From Fuchsiella alkaliacetigena (GTDB taxonomy: Bacteria; Bacillota; Halanaerobiia; Halobacteroidales; Acetohalobiaceae), in NCBI RefSeq assembly GCF_023227765.1, contig NZ_JALKBZ010000021.1:1-43085 (forward strand): DNA of 43,085 nt, in the 5' to 3' direction. Every line of letters starts with the position of its first letter. The stretch's first letter is position 1. The notes below the pieces were generated by a model. It searched no databases, was not told the origin of the DNA, and saw only the letters and a list, made by a program, of their open reading frames with translations. Shown piece after piece: positions 8,690 through 15,698 of the stretch. A program made the translations under genes and the position numbers.

Positions 8690-9687
8690 TCCTCTACCTC
8701 CTTCAAATCACCTAACATATCTAAAAAGGCCTCTAAGCGCAGCTTAGTTCTTGAATCCAATGAGTTTAGCTTATCACCGCGAATATTTAAAATAGGAATA
8801 TCCAAACTTTCTTTAATCACTATATCTTCAATCTCTCGATAACAGAAGGACTGAGTGTAATGAATAATCCCATCTAAGTCTCTCCTTTGAATCTCTTGGT
8901 TAATCTCTGCTAGCCTAAACTCCATTCCGTAAGGATAGGTATAGTCATAGTACTGTTGATAAATATTTTCAGCTTCAATCCCCCTCGGAAAAGCAAACTC
9001 CCGTTGAACCTCATTATATACAAAACGAGCTTCAAAATTGTTTACATAATTATATAGATCAGTAGTCATCGGCGGAACTCCTATATAGCCCAATCTTAGC
9101 TTCTTCTCTATAGGCTCTCTCATTTTTATCTCGTTTATTTTCTCTTTCAACAGCTTTTTAAAGCTATTTGGATCACCATTAAAATCACTACAGATAACTT
9201 GATATAGATGGTTTTCAAAACCAGTTACCTTATTTTCCTTAAAGGTAAGCTCATCTATCTCTTTAACCAGCTTTCTAATCGGCTTTAATTTTTTTCTAAA
9301 CGCTTCTACTTCAGTTAAACTAACTCCAAAATCGCTCATAAACTTATCTATAGCTACTTTTAAATCTGATCTTGAATGGCTATGAGGATAAATAAAAGGG
9401 TATACTTTAATCCCTTTAAGATTAAGAACCTCAATTAAAGCTTTGGTATTAGAGCAGTCTCCTTCAACTACACTAACTACCTCGTCAATCCCCTGCTCAA
9501 GACAGGCTCCATAAATTCCTTTAACCCAGGCACAAGAGCTTTTAGGAAAGCCATCCCTTTCGGCCAAGTCAATATAACTATCGTAATTATCATTAGCAAT
9601 AAACAGATTATTAAGATCTAGTGGCTGATAACCAGCTGCTAACAAAACCTCTATCGGTACTGTAGTAGTGATTCCTATTTTATCCAT
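8686..9687 (-). CDS. 2-hydroxyacyl-CoA dehydratase D-like iron-sulfur protein (HgdB/YjiM family)
   Basis: A 333-residue member of the HgdB/HgdA/BcrC-like family (COG1775 type). The N-terminus ITTTVPIEVLLAAGY with PLDLNNLF is typical. Cysteines at 52 (SSCAWVKGIYG), 78 (EGDCSN) and 282 (SFCYRE) fall where relatives bind a [4Fe-4S] or double-cubane cluster; 62 and 166 are extra. Family members reduce or dehydrate substrates with electrons from an HgdC-type ATPase, here the next gene. This is the first gene after the preQ1-I riboswitch, ahead of queC, queD and queE. GGAGGT lies eleven bases before the ATG, a long spacing. Only one dehydratase-type subunit is present, unlike classical two-subunit acyl-CoA enzymes. 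The substrate is unknown; a deazaguanine or queuosine intermediate is my inference. Confidence 0.8.
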   Translation of the reverse strand: MDKIGITTTVPIEVLLAAGYQPLDLNNLFIANDNYDSYIDLAERDGFPKSSCAWVKGIYGACLEQGIDEVVSVVEGDCSNTKALIEVLNLKGIKVYPFIYPHSHSRSDLKVAIDKFMSDFGVSLTEVEAFRKKLKPIRKLVKEIDELTFKENKVTGFENHLYQVICSDFNGDPNSFKKLLKEKINEIKMREPIEKKLRLGYIGVPPMTTDLYNYVNNFEARFVYNEVQREFAFPRGIEAENIYQQYYDYTYPYGMEFRLAEINQEIQRRDLDGIIHYTQSFCYREIEDIVIKESLDIPILNIRGDKLNSLDSRTKLRLEAFLDMLGDLKEVED

Positions 9688-9714
9688 GAATTAAACTTAC
9701 CTCCATTAACTAAT

Positions 9715-9783
9715 AAAAGAAGGACACCTCTGCCCTCCTTTAAAAGATAAACTGACCACCTTAACGGTGGCTAACCTTAGTTT
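9715..9783 (-). promoter_or_regulatory. Expression platform of the preQ1 leader
   Basis: On the minus strand a hairpin with CCACC/GGTGG arms and an outer AAACT/AGTTT pair (9749-9783) overlaps the 3' tail of the aptamer. It is followed by a short AAGGA/TCCTT hairpin and CTTTT (9715-9740). This layout suits a terminator/antiterminator choice, but the second stem is only five pairs, so the exact mechanism is not settled by eye. Confidence 0.45.
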
Positions 9784-9814
9784 TATTTTTAGACAGGAGG
9801 ATCGCGAACTGTCC
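9775..9814 (-). ncRNA. preQ1-I riboswitch aptamer
   Basis: Read on the minus strand: P1 arm GGACAG (9814-9809), loop UUCGCGAUCCUC, P1 arm CUGUC, then an A-rich tail ending AAAACUAAGG (9775). This matches the compact preQ1 class I fold: five-base-pair stem, C-containing loop (compare UCGC in the Thermoanaerobacter aptamer) and A-rich tail whose AGG can pair with loop CCU to form the H-type pseudoknot. It lies about 90 bases upstream of the hgdB-like gene and so governs the whole hgdB-hgdC-queCDE operon, presumably lowering expression when preQ1 is plentiful. Confidence 0.85.
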
Positions 9815-10033
9815 TATTTGATTTTAGTATTTTTAACTTCCCTGTTGGCTATTCTTAATTATTTGCAAGTGGGATTTTATCTTAATAGCTCTTTAATTTT
9901 TAAATCACTTACCTGATTTAAATTAATCATTAGTACTTTATTTTCCCCTCTTAAATAATTCAAATCTAAAAGCATTATATCAATTAACTGCAAAAAATGA
10001 AACTTTTTTAGTATATTAGTATTAATTAAGTGC
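9815..10033. other. Intergenic stretch between divergent transcripts
   Basis: Gap between the preQ1 leader and the mocR-type promoter. It is A/T-rich, has no open frame of note, and should contain the operon promoter on the minus strand. A TTAAGA-17-TAAAAA pair is possible, but I see no clear consensus. Confidence 0.4.
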
Positions 10034-10082
10034 TTGATAATCAGCAGCTAATACCTTATAATGTATGCATACAATTATGCAT
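10034..10082 (+). promoter_or_regulatory. Promoter and direct-repeat operator of the MocR-family gene
   Basis: TTGATA (10034-10039), a 17-base spacer and TATAAT (10057-10062) form a near-consensus sigma-70 type promoter. Two ATGCAT copies (10065-10070 and 10077-10082) lie across the expected transcription start, twelve bases apart, and are a candidate autoregulatory site for the MocR protein. Confidence 0.65.
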
Positions 10083-10115
10083 TTACAGGAAGCTATCCCG
10101 AAAGGAGAGTTTAAA

Positions 10116-11558
10116 ATGATAGATTTACTTAGTTTAGATAAAAACAGCTCCACTCATCTCTATATCCAGTTAGCCCAACAGCTAAAAAAACTAATTAAAG
10201 AAGAAAAAATAGCTCCTCACACTAAATTACCTCCGATTAGAAAACTAGCCCAAAAGCTAGATATTAATAACGTTACCGTAGTAAAAGCCTATGACCTATT
10301 AGCAGCAGAAAATACTGTCTACAAAAAGGTAGGCAGTGGCACCTTCGTAGCTCCTAAATTAGAAGTAGATAACGAAAGTCCTCATTTAGACGAAGAGGTT
10401 TATATTGACGAAGATAGTAAGTTCGACCAACAAATAATTAACTTTGCTACCGCTGCTCCCAGTCCAGAACTATTTCCAGTACAAACCTTTAAAAAGCTAC
10501 TAAATAAGGTCTTAGACAGAGATAAAGGCTATGCCTTTGGCTATCAAAAAAGTCAGGGTTATCTCCCTTTAAGAGAGTCTATTAGCAATTATTTGCAAAA
10601 CTATGAAATCCAAAGCACCGCTCAAAATATTCAAATAGTCTCGGGGGCCCAGCAAGGGATCGATATCTTAGCTAAAACCTTTTTAGACTATGGAGATAGC
10701 GTACTAGTAGAAGAGCCAAGCTACCCCGGAGCTCTTTCAGTTTTTAAAGCCAAGGGAGCACAGTTAATTGAAGTTCCTATCGAAAAAGACGGAATTAAGA
10801 TAGCTGAATTGGAAAAAAAGTTAAACAAAAGCAAACCTAAATTTCTTTATTTAATGCCTAATTTTCAAAATCCCACTGGTTATAGCTATAGTAAAAAAAA
10901 GATGGAAAAAATACTGGACTTAGCCGCTGAGTATAATCTCTTAATCATTGAAGACGACTGCTTAAATGATCTCAATTATAGCTCAAAGCCTACTTTGCCT
11001 CTCAAGGCTCTAGATAATAGTTCTTCAGTAATCTATCTTAAAAGCTTTTCGAAAGTATTTATGCCTGGACTGCGTTTAGCCTTTTTAATCATTCCACCTG
11101 AATATCTAGAAGATATCTTACTTTCTAAGTATATTTCAGATATCTTCACTGATGGTCTAGTTCAGCGAGTATTAGACCTTTACTTTCGCCAAGAAATCTG
11201 GACGGAACAGCTGGACTATCTCCAACAGACTTATCAACATAGATATGAAGTAATGGTCAAATCTCTAAAAAATCATCTACCTAAGGAGGTCTCCTTCATA
11301 ACTCCTCAAGGTGGGCTAAATATTTGGTTGAAGCTTCCAGATACTTTAACAATGGAGCAGTTATATAATCGGGCCCTAGGCGCTGGAGTTAAAATCGCCA
11401 CCGGTGATCTTTTTTATTCTCAACAGCCTTGTCAAAACAGAATCAGACTCAGCTTTGCTGCTGTAGAAGCTCAGCAAATTAAAAACGGTATAGAAAAATT
11501 AGCTAAGATTATCAAGGATCTGCTAACAAAGAATAATGATATTTTACCGCCGCTTTAA
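10116..11558 (+). CDS. MocR-family regulator (GntR HTH fused to aminotransferase fold)
   Basis: A 480-residue two-domain regulator. Residues about 1-75 are a GntR winged helix (IYIQLAQQLKKLI, LPPIRKLAQ, NNVTVVKAYDLL, GSGTFV). The rest is a type I aminotransferase-like domain with PSYPGAL, PNFQNPTGYSYS and YLKSFSKVFMPGLRLAF, where the lysine in SFSK is the expected PLP Schiff-base residue. MocR proteins sense PLP or amino compounds and regulate nearby metabolic genes. The start is the ATG after AAAGGAGAG; an in-frame ATG 17 codons upstream has no site and lies over the promoter. It converges on alanine dehydrogenase. Its targets are not obvious; it may control itself. It could also be a true aminotransferase. 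Confidence 0.87.
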   Translation: MIDLLSLDKNSSTHLYIQLAQQLKKLIKEEKIAPHTKLPPIRKLAQKLDINNVTVVKAYDLLAAENTVYKKVGSGTFVAPKLEVDNESPHLDEEVYIDEDSKFDQQIINFATAAPSPELFPVQTFKKLLNKVLDRDKGYAFGYQKSQGYLPLRESISNYLQNYEIQSTAQNIQIVSGAQQGIDILAKTFLDYGDSVLVEEPSYPGALSVFKAKGAQLIEVPIEKDGIKIAELEKKLNKSKPKFLYLMPNFQNPTGYSYSKKKMEKILDLAAEYNLLIIEDDCLNDLNYSSKPTLPLKALDNSSSVIYLKSFSKVFMPGLRLAFLIIPPEYLEDILLSKYISDIFTDGLVQRVLDLYFRQEIWTEQLDYLQQTYQHRYEVMVKSLKNHLPKEVSFITPQGGLNIWLKLPDTLTMEQLYNRALGAGVKIATGDLFYSQQPCQNRIRLSFAAVEAQQIKNGIEKLAKIIKDLLTKNNDILPPL

Positions 11559-11570
11559 AAAAGCAAAAAT

Positions 11571-12692
11571 CTAATTATCTTCCAATAACTCTCGCGGAGC
11601 ACAGTAATCTAAATCTAAGGCTTCAGCTACCCCAGGATAAGTTATTTGACCAGCATAAACATTCAACCCTTTAAGTAAGGCTGGATCAGCTAATAAAGCC
11701 TCTTGATAGCCTTGATTGGCTAGTTTAACTGCATAAGGAAGGGTAGCGTTTGTTAAAGCGTAAGTAGCAGTTCTAGCTACGGCTCCCGGCATATTAGCTA
11801 CTGAATAATGAATCACTCCGTGCTTGGTAAACACAGGCTCAGCATGAGTAGTAGGATAGGTAGTTTCCACACAACCACCTTGATCAATAGCTACATCGAC
11901 AATCACAGTTCCTCTTTTCATCTCCTTCACCATCTCTTCAGTAATTAAGTTAGGAGCTTTGGCTCCCGGTAGGAGTACGGCACCAATTACTAAGTCAGCT
12001 GCAGCTACCTCTTCCTGAATATTGTACTTATTAGACATTCTTGTCTTCACATTACCGCCAAAAATATCGTCTAAATATCTCATCTGCTGAGCATCTATAT
12101 CTAAAATTGTCACTTCTGCTCCTAAGCCTTTAGCCATCTTAGCTGCATTGATACCCACTATTCCTCCCCCAATTATTGTTACTTTAGCCGGTTTAGTTCC
12201 TGGAACTCCCCCTAAGAGAACTCCTCTTCCTCCAGCAGGCTTTTCTAAATATAAAGCTCCCTTTTGAATTGCTAATCTCCCAGCCACCTCACTCATAGGA
12301 GTCAACAAAGGCAGCGAGCCATCTGCTAATTCCACTGTTTCATAAGCAATAGCAGTAATTTTCTTTTCCCTCAACACCTTAGTTAATTCCTCTTCCGCAG
12401 CTAAATGAAGATAAGTATAAAGAATCTGCTCTTCCTTTAATAAGTCATACTCTGCTGCTAAAGGCTCCTTGACCTTCATAATCATTTCTGCCTCAGCAAA
12501 AAGCTGACGGTTATCAGCTATAATTTCAGCACCAGCCCCTTTGAAATGCGAATCAGGAATTTCACTACCTACTCCTGCTGACTCCTCAATCATTACTCTA
12601 TGTCCTTGATTAGTTAAAGCCTCCACTCCAGCTGGGGTAATTGCTACTCGATTTTCATTATCTTTTATTTCCTTAGGTACTCCAATAATCAT
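11571..12692 (-). CDS. ald: Alanine dehydrogenase
   Basis: NAD-dependent enzyme interconverting L-alanine and pyruvate plus ammonia. The 373-residue length, N-terminal IGVPKEIKDNENRVAITPAGV, Rossmann motif GGGIVGINAAKMAKGLGAEV and VIVDVAIDQGGC segment are all typical of Ald. ATG follows a GGAG site. It converges with the MocR gene twelve bases away and has a structured leader upstream. Confidence 0.96.
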   Translation of the reverse strand: MIIGVPKEIKDNENRVAITPAGVEALTNQGHRVMIEESAGVGSEIPDSHFKGAGAEIIADNRQLFAEAEMIMKVKEPLAAEYDLLKEEQILYTYLHLAAEEELTKVLREKKITAIAYETVELADGSLPLLTPMSEVAGRLAIQKGALYLEKPAGGRGVLLGGVPGTKPAKVTIIGGGIVGINAAKMAKGLGAEVTILDIDAQQMRYLDDIFGGNVKTRMSNKYNIQEEVAAADLVIGAVLLPGAKAPNLITEEMVKEMKRGTVIVDVAIDQGGCVETTYPTTHAEPVFTKHGVIHYSVANMPGAVARTATYALTNATLPYAVKLANQGYQEALLADPALLKGLNVYAGQITYPGVAEALDLDYCAPRELLEDN

Positions 12693-12735
12693 TTTTTATC
12701 AACTCCTTTAACCTTAATTAGCTAAATTTCACTTT

Positions 12736-12779
12736 GGATTAAAACAAAAAGAACAGAGATAATCCTCTGCTGTTAATCC
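12736..12779 (-). promoter_or_regulatory. Putative transcription attenuator in the ald leader
   Basis: On the minus strand an AACAG-c-AGA / TCTCTGTT hairpin (12752-12774) is followed by a T-rich run (12741-12751): a terminator placed before the gene. GGATTA occurs twice (complement of 12774-12779 and of 12760-12765), and both copies can pair with the single TAATCC after the T run (complement of 12736-12741), offering mutually exclusive folds. It may instead simply block antisense transcription. Confidence 0.45.
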
Positions 12780-12874
12780 TTATAAGTTTCAAATCTTTAA
12801 TTTCTATAAACTTAACTATTATCCTTTATTTTTAAGCAAAATACAAAATATTTTAAACTAGACCAGCAATATAA

Positions 12875-12903
12875 TTGATTCTCATATCTATAGCTGATAT
12901 AAT
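12875..12903 (+). promoter_or_regulatory. Promoter of the first DUF3786 gene
   Basis: TTGATT (12875-12880), 17-base spacer, TATAAT (12898-12903), 34 bases before the ATG. Confidence 0.65.
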
Positions 12904-12937
12904 TAATCAAAATAGTTTAGCAAAGGAGCTGAATTAA

Positions 12938-13588
12938 ATGTCCTTATCATCTGAAAAGTCTTTATCATTTGGCACTGAAGCCTTAGGCTATAAACCTGCT
13001 TTGGATAAAGCTCAAAAACGGCTAACCCGAACCTCAATAGAAGATATTACTAATAGAACTGGAGTAAAGTTTGATGAAAATGAAGAGCATTTTATTGTCA
13101 CCGGACTAAATCAAGATTACTATGTTAAGTATCCTAGTGGAGAAATTAGCAACTCTAATCCTGAACTAAACACTACTGTAGGAATGGCTATAGTTATTCT
13201 ACATTTTCTCCTTCGTGGTGATAACTGGCCATTACGTGCAGATTTAGTCTCCTATCGAGAACTACCCGGAGGAAATGTTTATAATGATGCTTTTCAAAGA
13301 GAAGCAGTAGAGCCTATTATTGATAACTTCAGTGAAGAGCTTGATAAGTTAGAAAAAGCTGCTCAGAAATTAGGAGCTCAGTTTATTGATAAAGGCGATT
13401 TAGGCTTTAGTATTGAAATCTTACCTACTATCCCTTTAACCTATACTGTTTGGGCCGGCGATGATGAAGTTCCCGGCGGGGCTAATGTACTATTCGACTC
13501 TTCTATAGTTACTAAGTTACATACAGAAGACATAGCCTTTCTAGGAGAGTACTTGACTCATCTATTAATTAAATTCAGTAAAAAGTAG
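12938..13588 (+). CDS. DUF3786 domain protein (copy 1)
   Basis: A 216-residue protein matching the DUF3786 family of anaerobic bacteria and archaea by its C-terminal signature: PTIPLTYTVWAGDDEVPGGANVLFDSS followed by HTEDIAFLGE. An acidic N-terminal half carries DYYVKYPSGE. There is no signal peptide, membrane helix or metal-binding cysteine. AAAGGAG precedes the ATG, and it is a single-gene unit with its own promoter and a palindromic terminator overlapping the stop. A paralogue sits at 23969-24625. Biochemical function is unknown; in some genomes the domain is fused to iron-sulfur or corrinoid proteins. Confidence 0.82.
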   Translation: MSLSSEKSLSFGTEALGYKPALDKAQKRLTRTSIEDITNRTGVKFDENEEHFIVTGLNQDYYVKYPSGEISNSNPELNTTVGMAIVILHFLLRGDNWPLRADLVSYRELPGGNVYNDAFQREAVEPIIDNFSEELDKLEKAAQKLGAQFIDKGDLGFSIEILPTIPLTYTVWAGDDEVPGGANVLFDSSIVTKLHTEDIAFLGEYLTHLLIKFSKK

Positions 13589-13609
13589 GTAGAAATTTCT
13601 ACCTACTTT
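13582..13609. terminator. Palindromic terminator between convergent genes
   Basis: Perfect 14-base arms meeting at 13595/13596, covering the DUF3786 stop codon and ending just before the convergent membrane-protein stop. It can serve both directions. Confidence 0.65.
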
Positions 13610-13614
13610 CCAAC

Positions 13615-13881
13615 TCAGCTTTCTTCCTCCATCTTCTTCCAAAGCATTCGCCCCCAAAAATAACCAGCAACTCCAAAGATAACTAAAGAAATCCCGAGAC
13701 GAACTAAAAAGTCTAAACTCAAAAAACCCATCAGATCAAGTCCATCTCTCAGCCCTTGGTTGATAATAGACCAAGCCACTGCTACTAGCACTCCCCAACG
13801 CAGTACTCCATGGGTCCAAACAAACTTCTTTTTACCCATTTCCCTAATTTCTTCCCATCTCTGATTACCCTTTTCACCCAT
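13615..13881 (-). CDS. Small membrane protein (88 aa)
   Basis: Two predicted membrane helices: about residues 28-43 (WGVLVAVAWSIIN) and 58-77 (LGISLVIFGVAGYFWG), with a charged N-terminus rich in K/E and a basic-acidic tail KKMEEES. AGGAG precedes its ATG. It is the third gene of an ArsR-led minus-strand cluster, 56 bases after the 72-residue gene. Not a family I recognise. Confidence 0.7.
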   Translation of the reverse strand: MGEKGNQRWEEIREMGKKKFVWTHGVLRWGVLVAVAWSIINQGLRDGLDLMGFLSLDFLVRLGISLVIFGVAGYFWGRMLWKKMEEES

Positions 13882-13937
13882 AATAAACCTCTCCTTATCA
13901 GTTCCAGTTTGACTTGTATTTTTTTAAATTAAGCTAC

Positions 13938-14156
13938 TTACTCAGTATCCATATCCAGCTGTCCCATCATACTCATTAGCTGTGAAATATCAAGCTCACT
14001 ATCTGCCATCACCTTTTGAAAAGCAGGTATCATAATTCTAATCATTTCCTGGCTATTATTTTGAAACATTTCACTAATAGCTGGCATAATTTCTTTAATA
14101 AACTCCATTTTTTCTGCCTCAGATAAAGAAGCAAACTTTTCCTTCAATTCTTGCAT
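13938..14156 (-). CDS. Small acidic helical protein (72 aa)
   Basis: A short all-helical, methionine-rich cytoplasmic protein (QELKEKFASLSEAEKMEF, then MIRIMIPAFQ, ending MSMMGQLDMDTE). The ATG at 14156 is fixed by AAAGGAGGTG seven bases upstream; a longer frame starting inside the arsR gene lacks support. It begins four bases after the arsR stop, so it is translationally linked to the regulator. It has no cysteine or histidine metal site, so a metal chaperone role is not suggested. Function unknown; possibly a modulator of the ArsR protein or of the membrane protein downstream. Confidence 0.7.
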   Translation of the reverse strand: MQELKEKFASLSEAEKMEFIKEIMPAISEMFQNNSQEMIRIMIPAFQKVMADSELDISQLMSMMGQLDMDTE

Positions 14157-14160
14157 CCTT

Positions 14161-14511
14161 TCACCTCCTTTCAGTGCAAAATGGTAAGTCAAAATCTATC
14201 TTAATATCTTCAGATTCAAAGTACTCTAAATGCTTAAGCATTACCAACAACTCATCAACTAATTTAGAATCAACTAGAGAATAATAAACAAAGGTACCTT
14301 CACGCTGACTCTGAATTATATTTGCCTCGCGTAAAACTCGCAAATGAAATGAAACTAAAGGCTGAGAAAGTTCAGTACTATCAATAATCTCAGATACTGA
14401 CTTAGCTTCTTGGTTAATAGCTAATAAAATCCTTAATCTATTGCCCTCGGCAACTTTTTTAAAAAATTCAGCAAATAACTCTATTAACTCATCATTAAGA
14501 TTTAAATCCAT
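14161..14511 (-). CDS. ArsR/SmtB-family transcriptional regulator
   Basis: A 116-residue winged-helix regulator with the family's order: FKKVAEGNRLRILLAI, the SVSEIIDSTELSQPLVSFHLRVLREANII recognition helix, the EGTFVYYSL wing and a C-terminal dimer helix. The classical ELCVCDL arsenic site is missing, and the only cysteine is near the end (PFCTERR). So it may be non-metal-sensing or redox-sensing. Start ATG with GGAG upstream. It heads a three-gene unit and probably represses it through the palindrome just upstream. Confidence 0.88.
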   Translation of the reverse strand: MDLNLNDELIELFAEFFKKVAEGNRLRILLAINQEAKSVSEIIDSTELSQPLVSFHLRVLREANIIQSQREGTFVYYSLVDSKLVDELLVMLKHLEYFESEDIKIDFDLPFCTERR

Positions 14512-14537
14512 TTATCTAAGCACTCCATTATATTAGT

Positions 14538-14553
14538 TGCTACTTATATAGCA
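14538..14553. promoter_or_regulatory. Candidate ArsR operator
   Basis: TGCTA-cttata-TAGCA inverted repeat 27 bases upstream of the arsR start, the size and position usual for ArsR-family operators. Confidence 0.5.
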
Positions 14554-14623
14554 GTTACTTTAAAGTGTATCTTATTCATTATCTACTGTCAAGCGAAACT
14601 GTAAATCATCAATATCTAAACGC

Positions 14624-14652
14624 TTGACAAAAAATTCTTCTTAAAATATAAT
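14624..14652 (+). promoter_or_regulatory. Consensus promoter of the moxR/VWA operon
   Basis: Exact TTGACA (14624-14629), 17-base spacer and exact TATAAT (14647-14652). It is the best sigma-70-type match in the window and suggests strong vegetative expression. A long leader of about 110 bases follows. Confidence 0.8.
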
Positions 14653-14770
14653 AAAGAACATAAGTAGCTATTTATATCATTCCCTTAAGAAGTGTGAGAA
14701 TAATCATAGCTTAATTGTACTTTAAGTAATATAATGGTTATAAGAAGACTAACAAAGAGGAGGAATTAAA

Positions 14771-15658
14771 TTGAAGCTTAGTAAAGAAGAACTCAAAAAA
14801 GCCTTTCAAGAAGAACAGTATATTTGTGGTGAAGAAATCATCATTCCTAGCTATTTAGCCTTAGAACTAGAAAAACCACTTTTAATAACTGGTGAACCAG
14901 GAGTTGGTAAAACGGAAATTGCTAAAGTTTTAAGTAAAGTTTTCGATACAGAGTTAATTAGACTACAGTGCTATGAGGGTTTGGATGAAAATAAAGCTCT
15001 TTACGAATGGAACTACCAAAAGCAGTTAATCAATATTCAGATCAATAAAGATAATAAAGCTCAAGATAATTTAGAACAGGATATCTTTTCAGAAGAATAC
15101 CTTTTAGAAAGACCTTTACTCAAAGCAATTAAAGCTGATAAAAGACCGGTATTGTTAATAGACGAAATAGATAAAACCGATGAAGAGTTTGAAGCTTTTC
15201 TATTTGAAATGTTATCGGACTTTCAGGTATCAATTCCTGAGTTAGGTACCGTTAAAGCTAAACAACGACCTATAGTGGTGCTAACTAGCAATGCTAACCG
15301 GGAACTATCCGATGGCTTAAAGCGACGCTGTATCTTCTTATATATTGATTTACCTTCTATAGACAAAGAAGTAGAAATCATTCGGACTAAGGTGCCTGGT
15401 ATCGGTAAGGAACTATCTCATCAAATAGCTGCAGCTATCAGTTATTTAAGACATAATTTGGACTTTAAGAAAAAGCCTTCGATCTCTGAAACCTTAGATT
15501 GGGCCCAAGCTCTAATGAGCTTAGATGCCGATAGACTAAGTCCAGAATTAATTCGCAAAACTCAGTCCTTGATTTTTAAAACTAAAAACGACTTAGATGT
15601 CTTTAAAGAATTAGGAGCTGGTCAGCTAAGCAAAGAAATAAAAACTAAAAGTAGCTAA
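14771..15658 (+). CDS. MoxR-type AAA+ ATPase
   Basis: AAA+ ATPase of the MoxR/CoxD group, 295 residues. Walker A GEPGVGKT is at 41-48, Walker B VLLIDEID at 127-134, a sensor-1 LTSNANRELSDGLKRR region follows, and a C-terminal lid domain ends the protein. It starts at TTG, seven bases after GAGGAGG. MoxR ATPases act as chaperones that activate or insert cofactors into target complexes together with a von Willebrand factor A protein; here the VWA gene follows by 40 bases. No CO dehydrogenase or other target gene is adjacent, so the client is unknown. Confidence 0.88.
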   Translation: MKLSKEELKKAFQEEQYICGEEIIIPSYLALELEKPLLITGEPGVGKTEIAKVLSKVFDTELIRLQCYEGLDENKALYEWNYQKQLINIQINKDNKAQDNLEQDIFSEEYLLERPLLKAIKADKRPVLLIDEIDKTDEEFEAFLFEMLSDFQVSIPELGTVKAKQRPIVVLTSNANRELSDGLKRRCIFLYIDLPSIDKEVEIIRTKVPGIGKELSHQIAAAISYLRHNLDFKKKPSISETLDWAQALMSLDADRLSPELIRKTQSLIFKTKNDLDVFKELGAGQLSKEIKTKSS

Positions 15659-15698
15659 CTGCTAAGACTTGCTCAGTTTCAGAAAGGAGGGATAGCCT

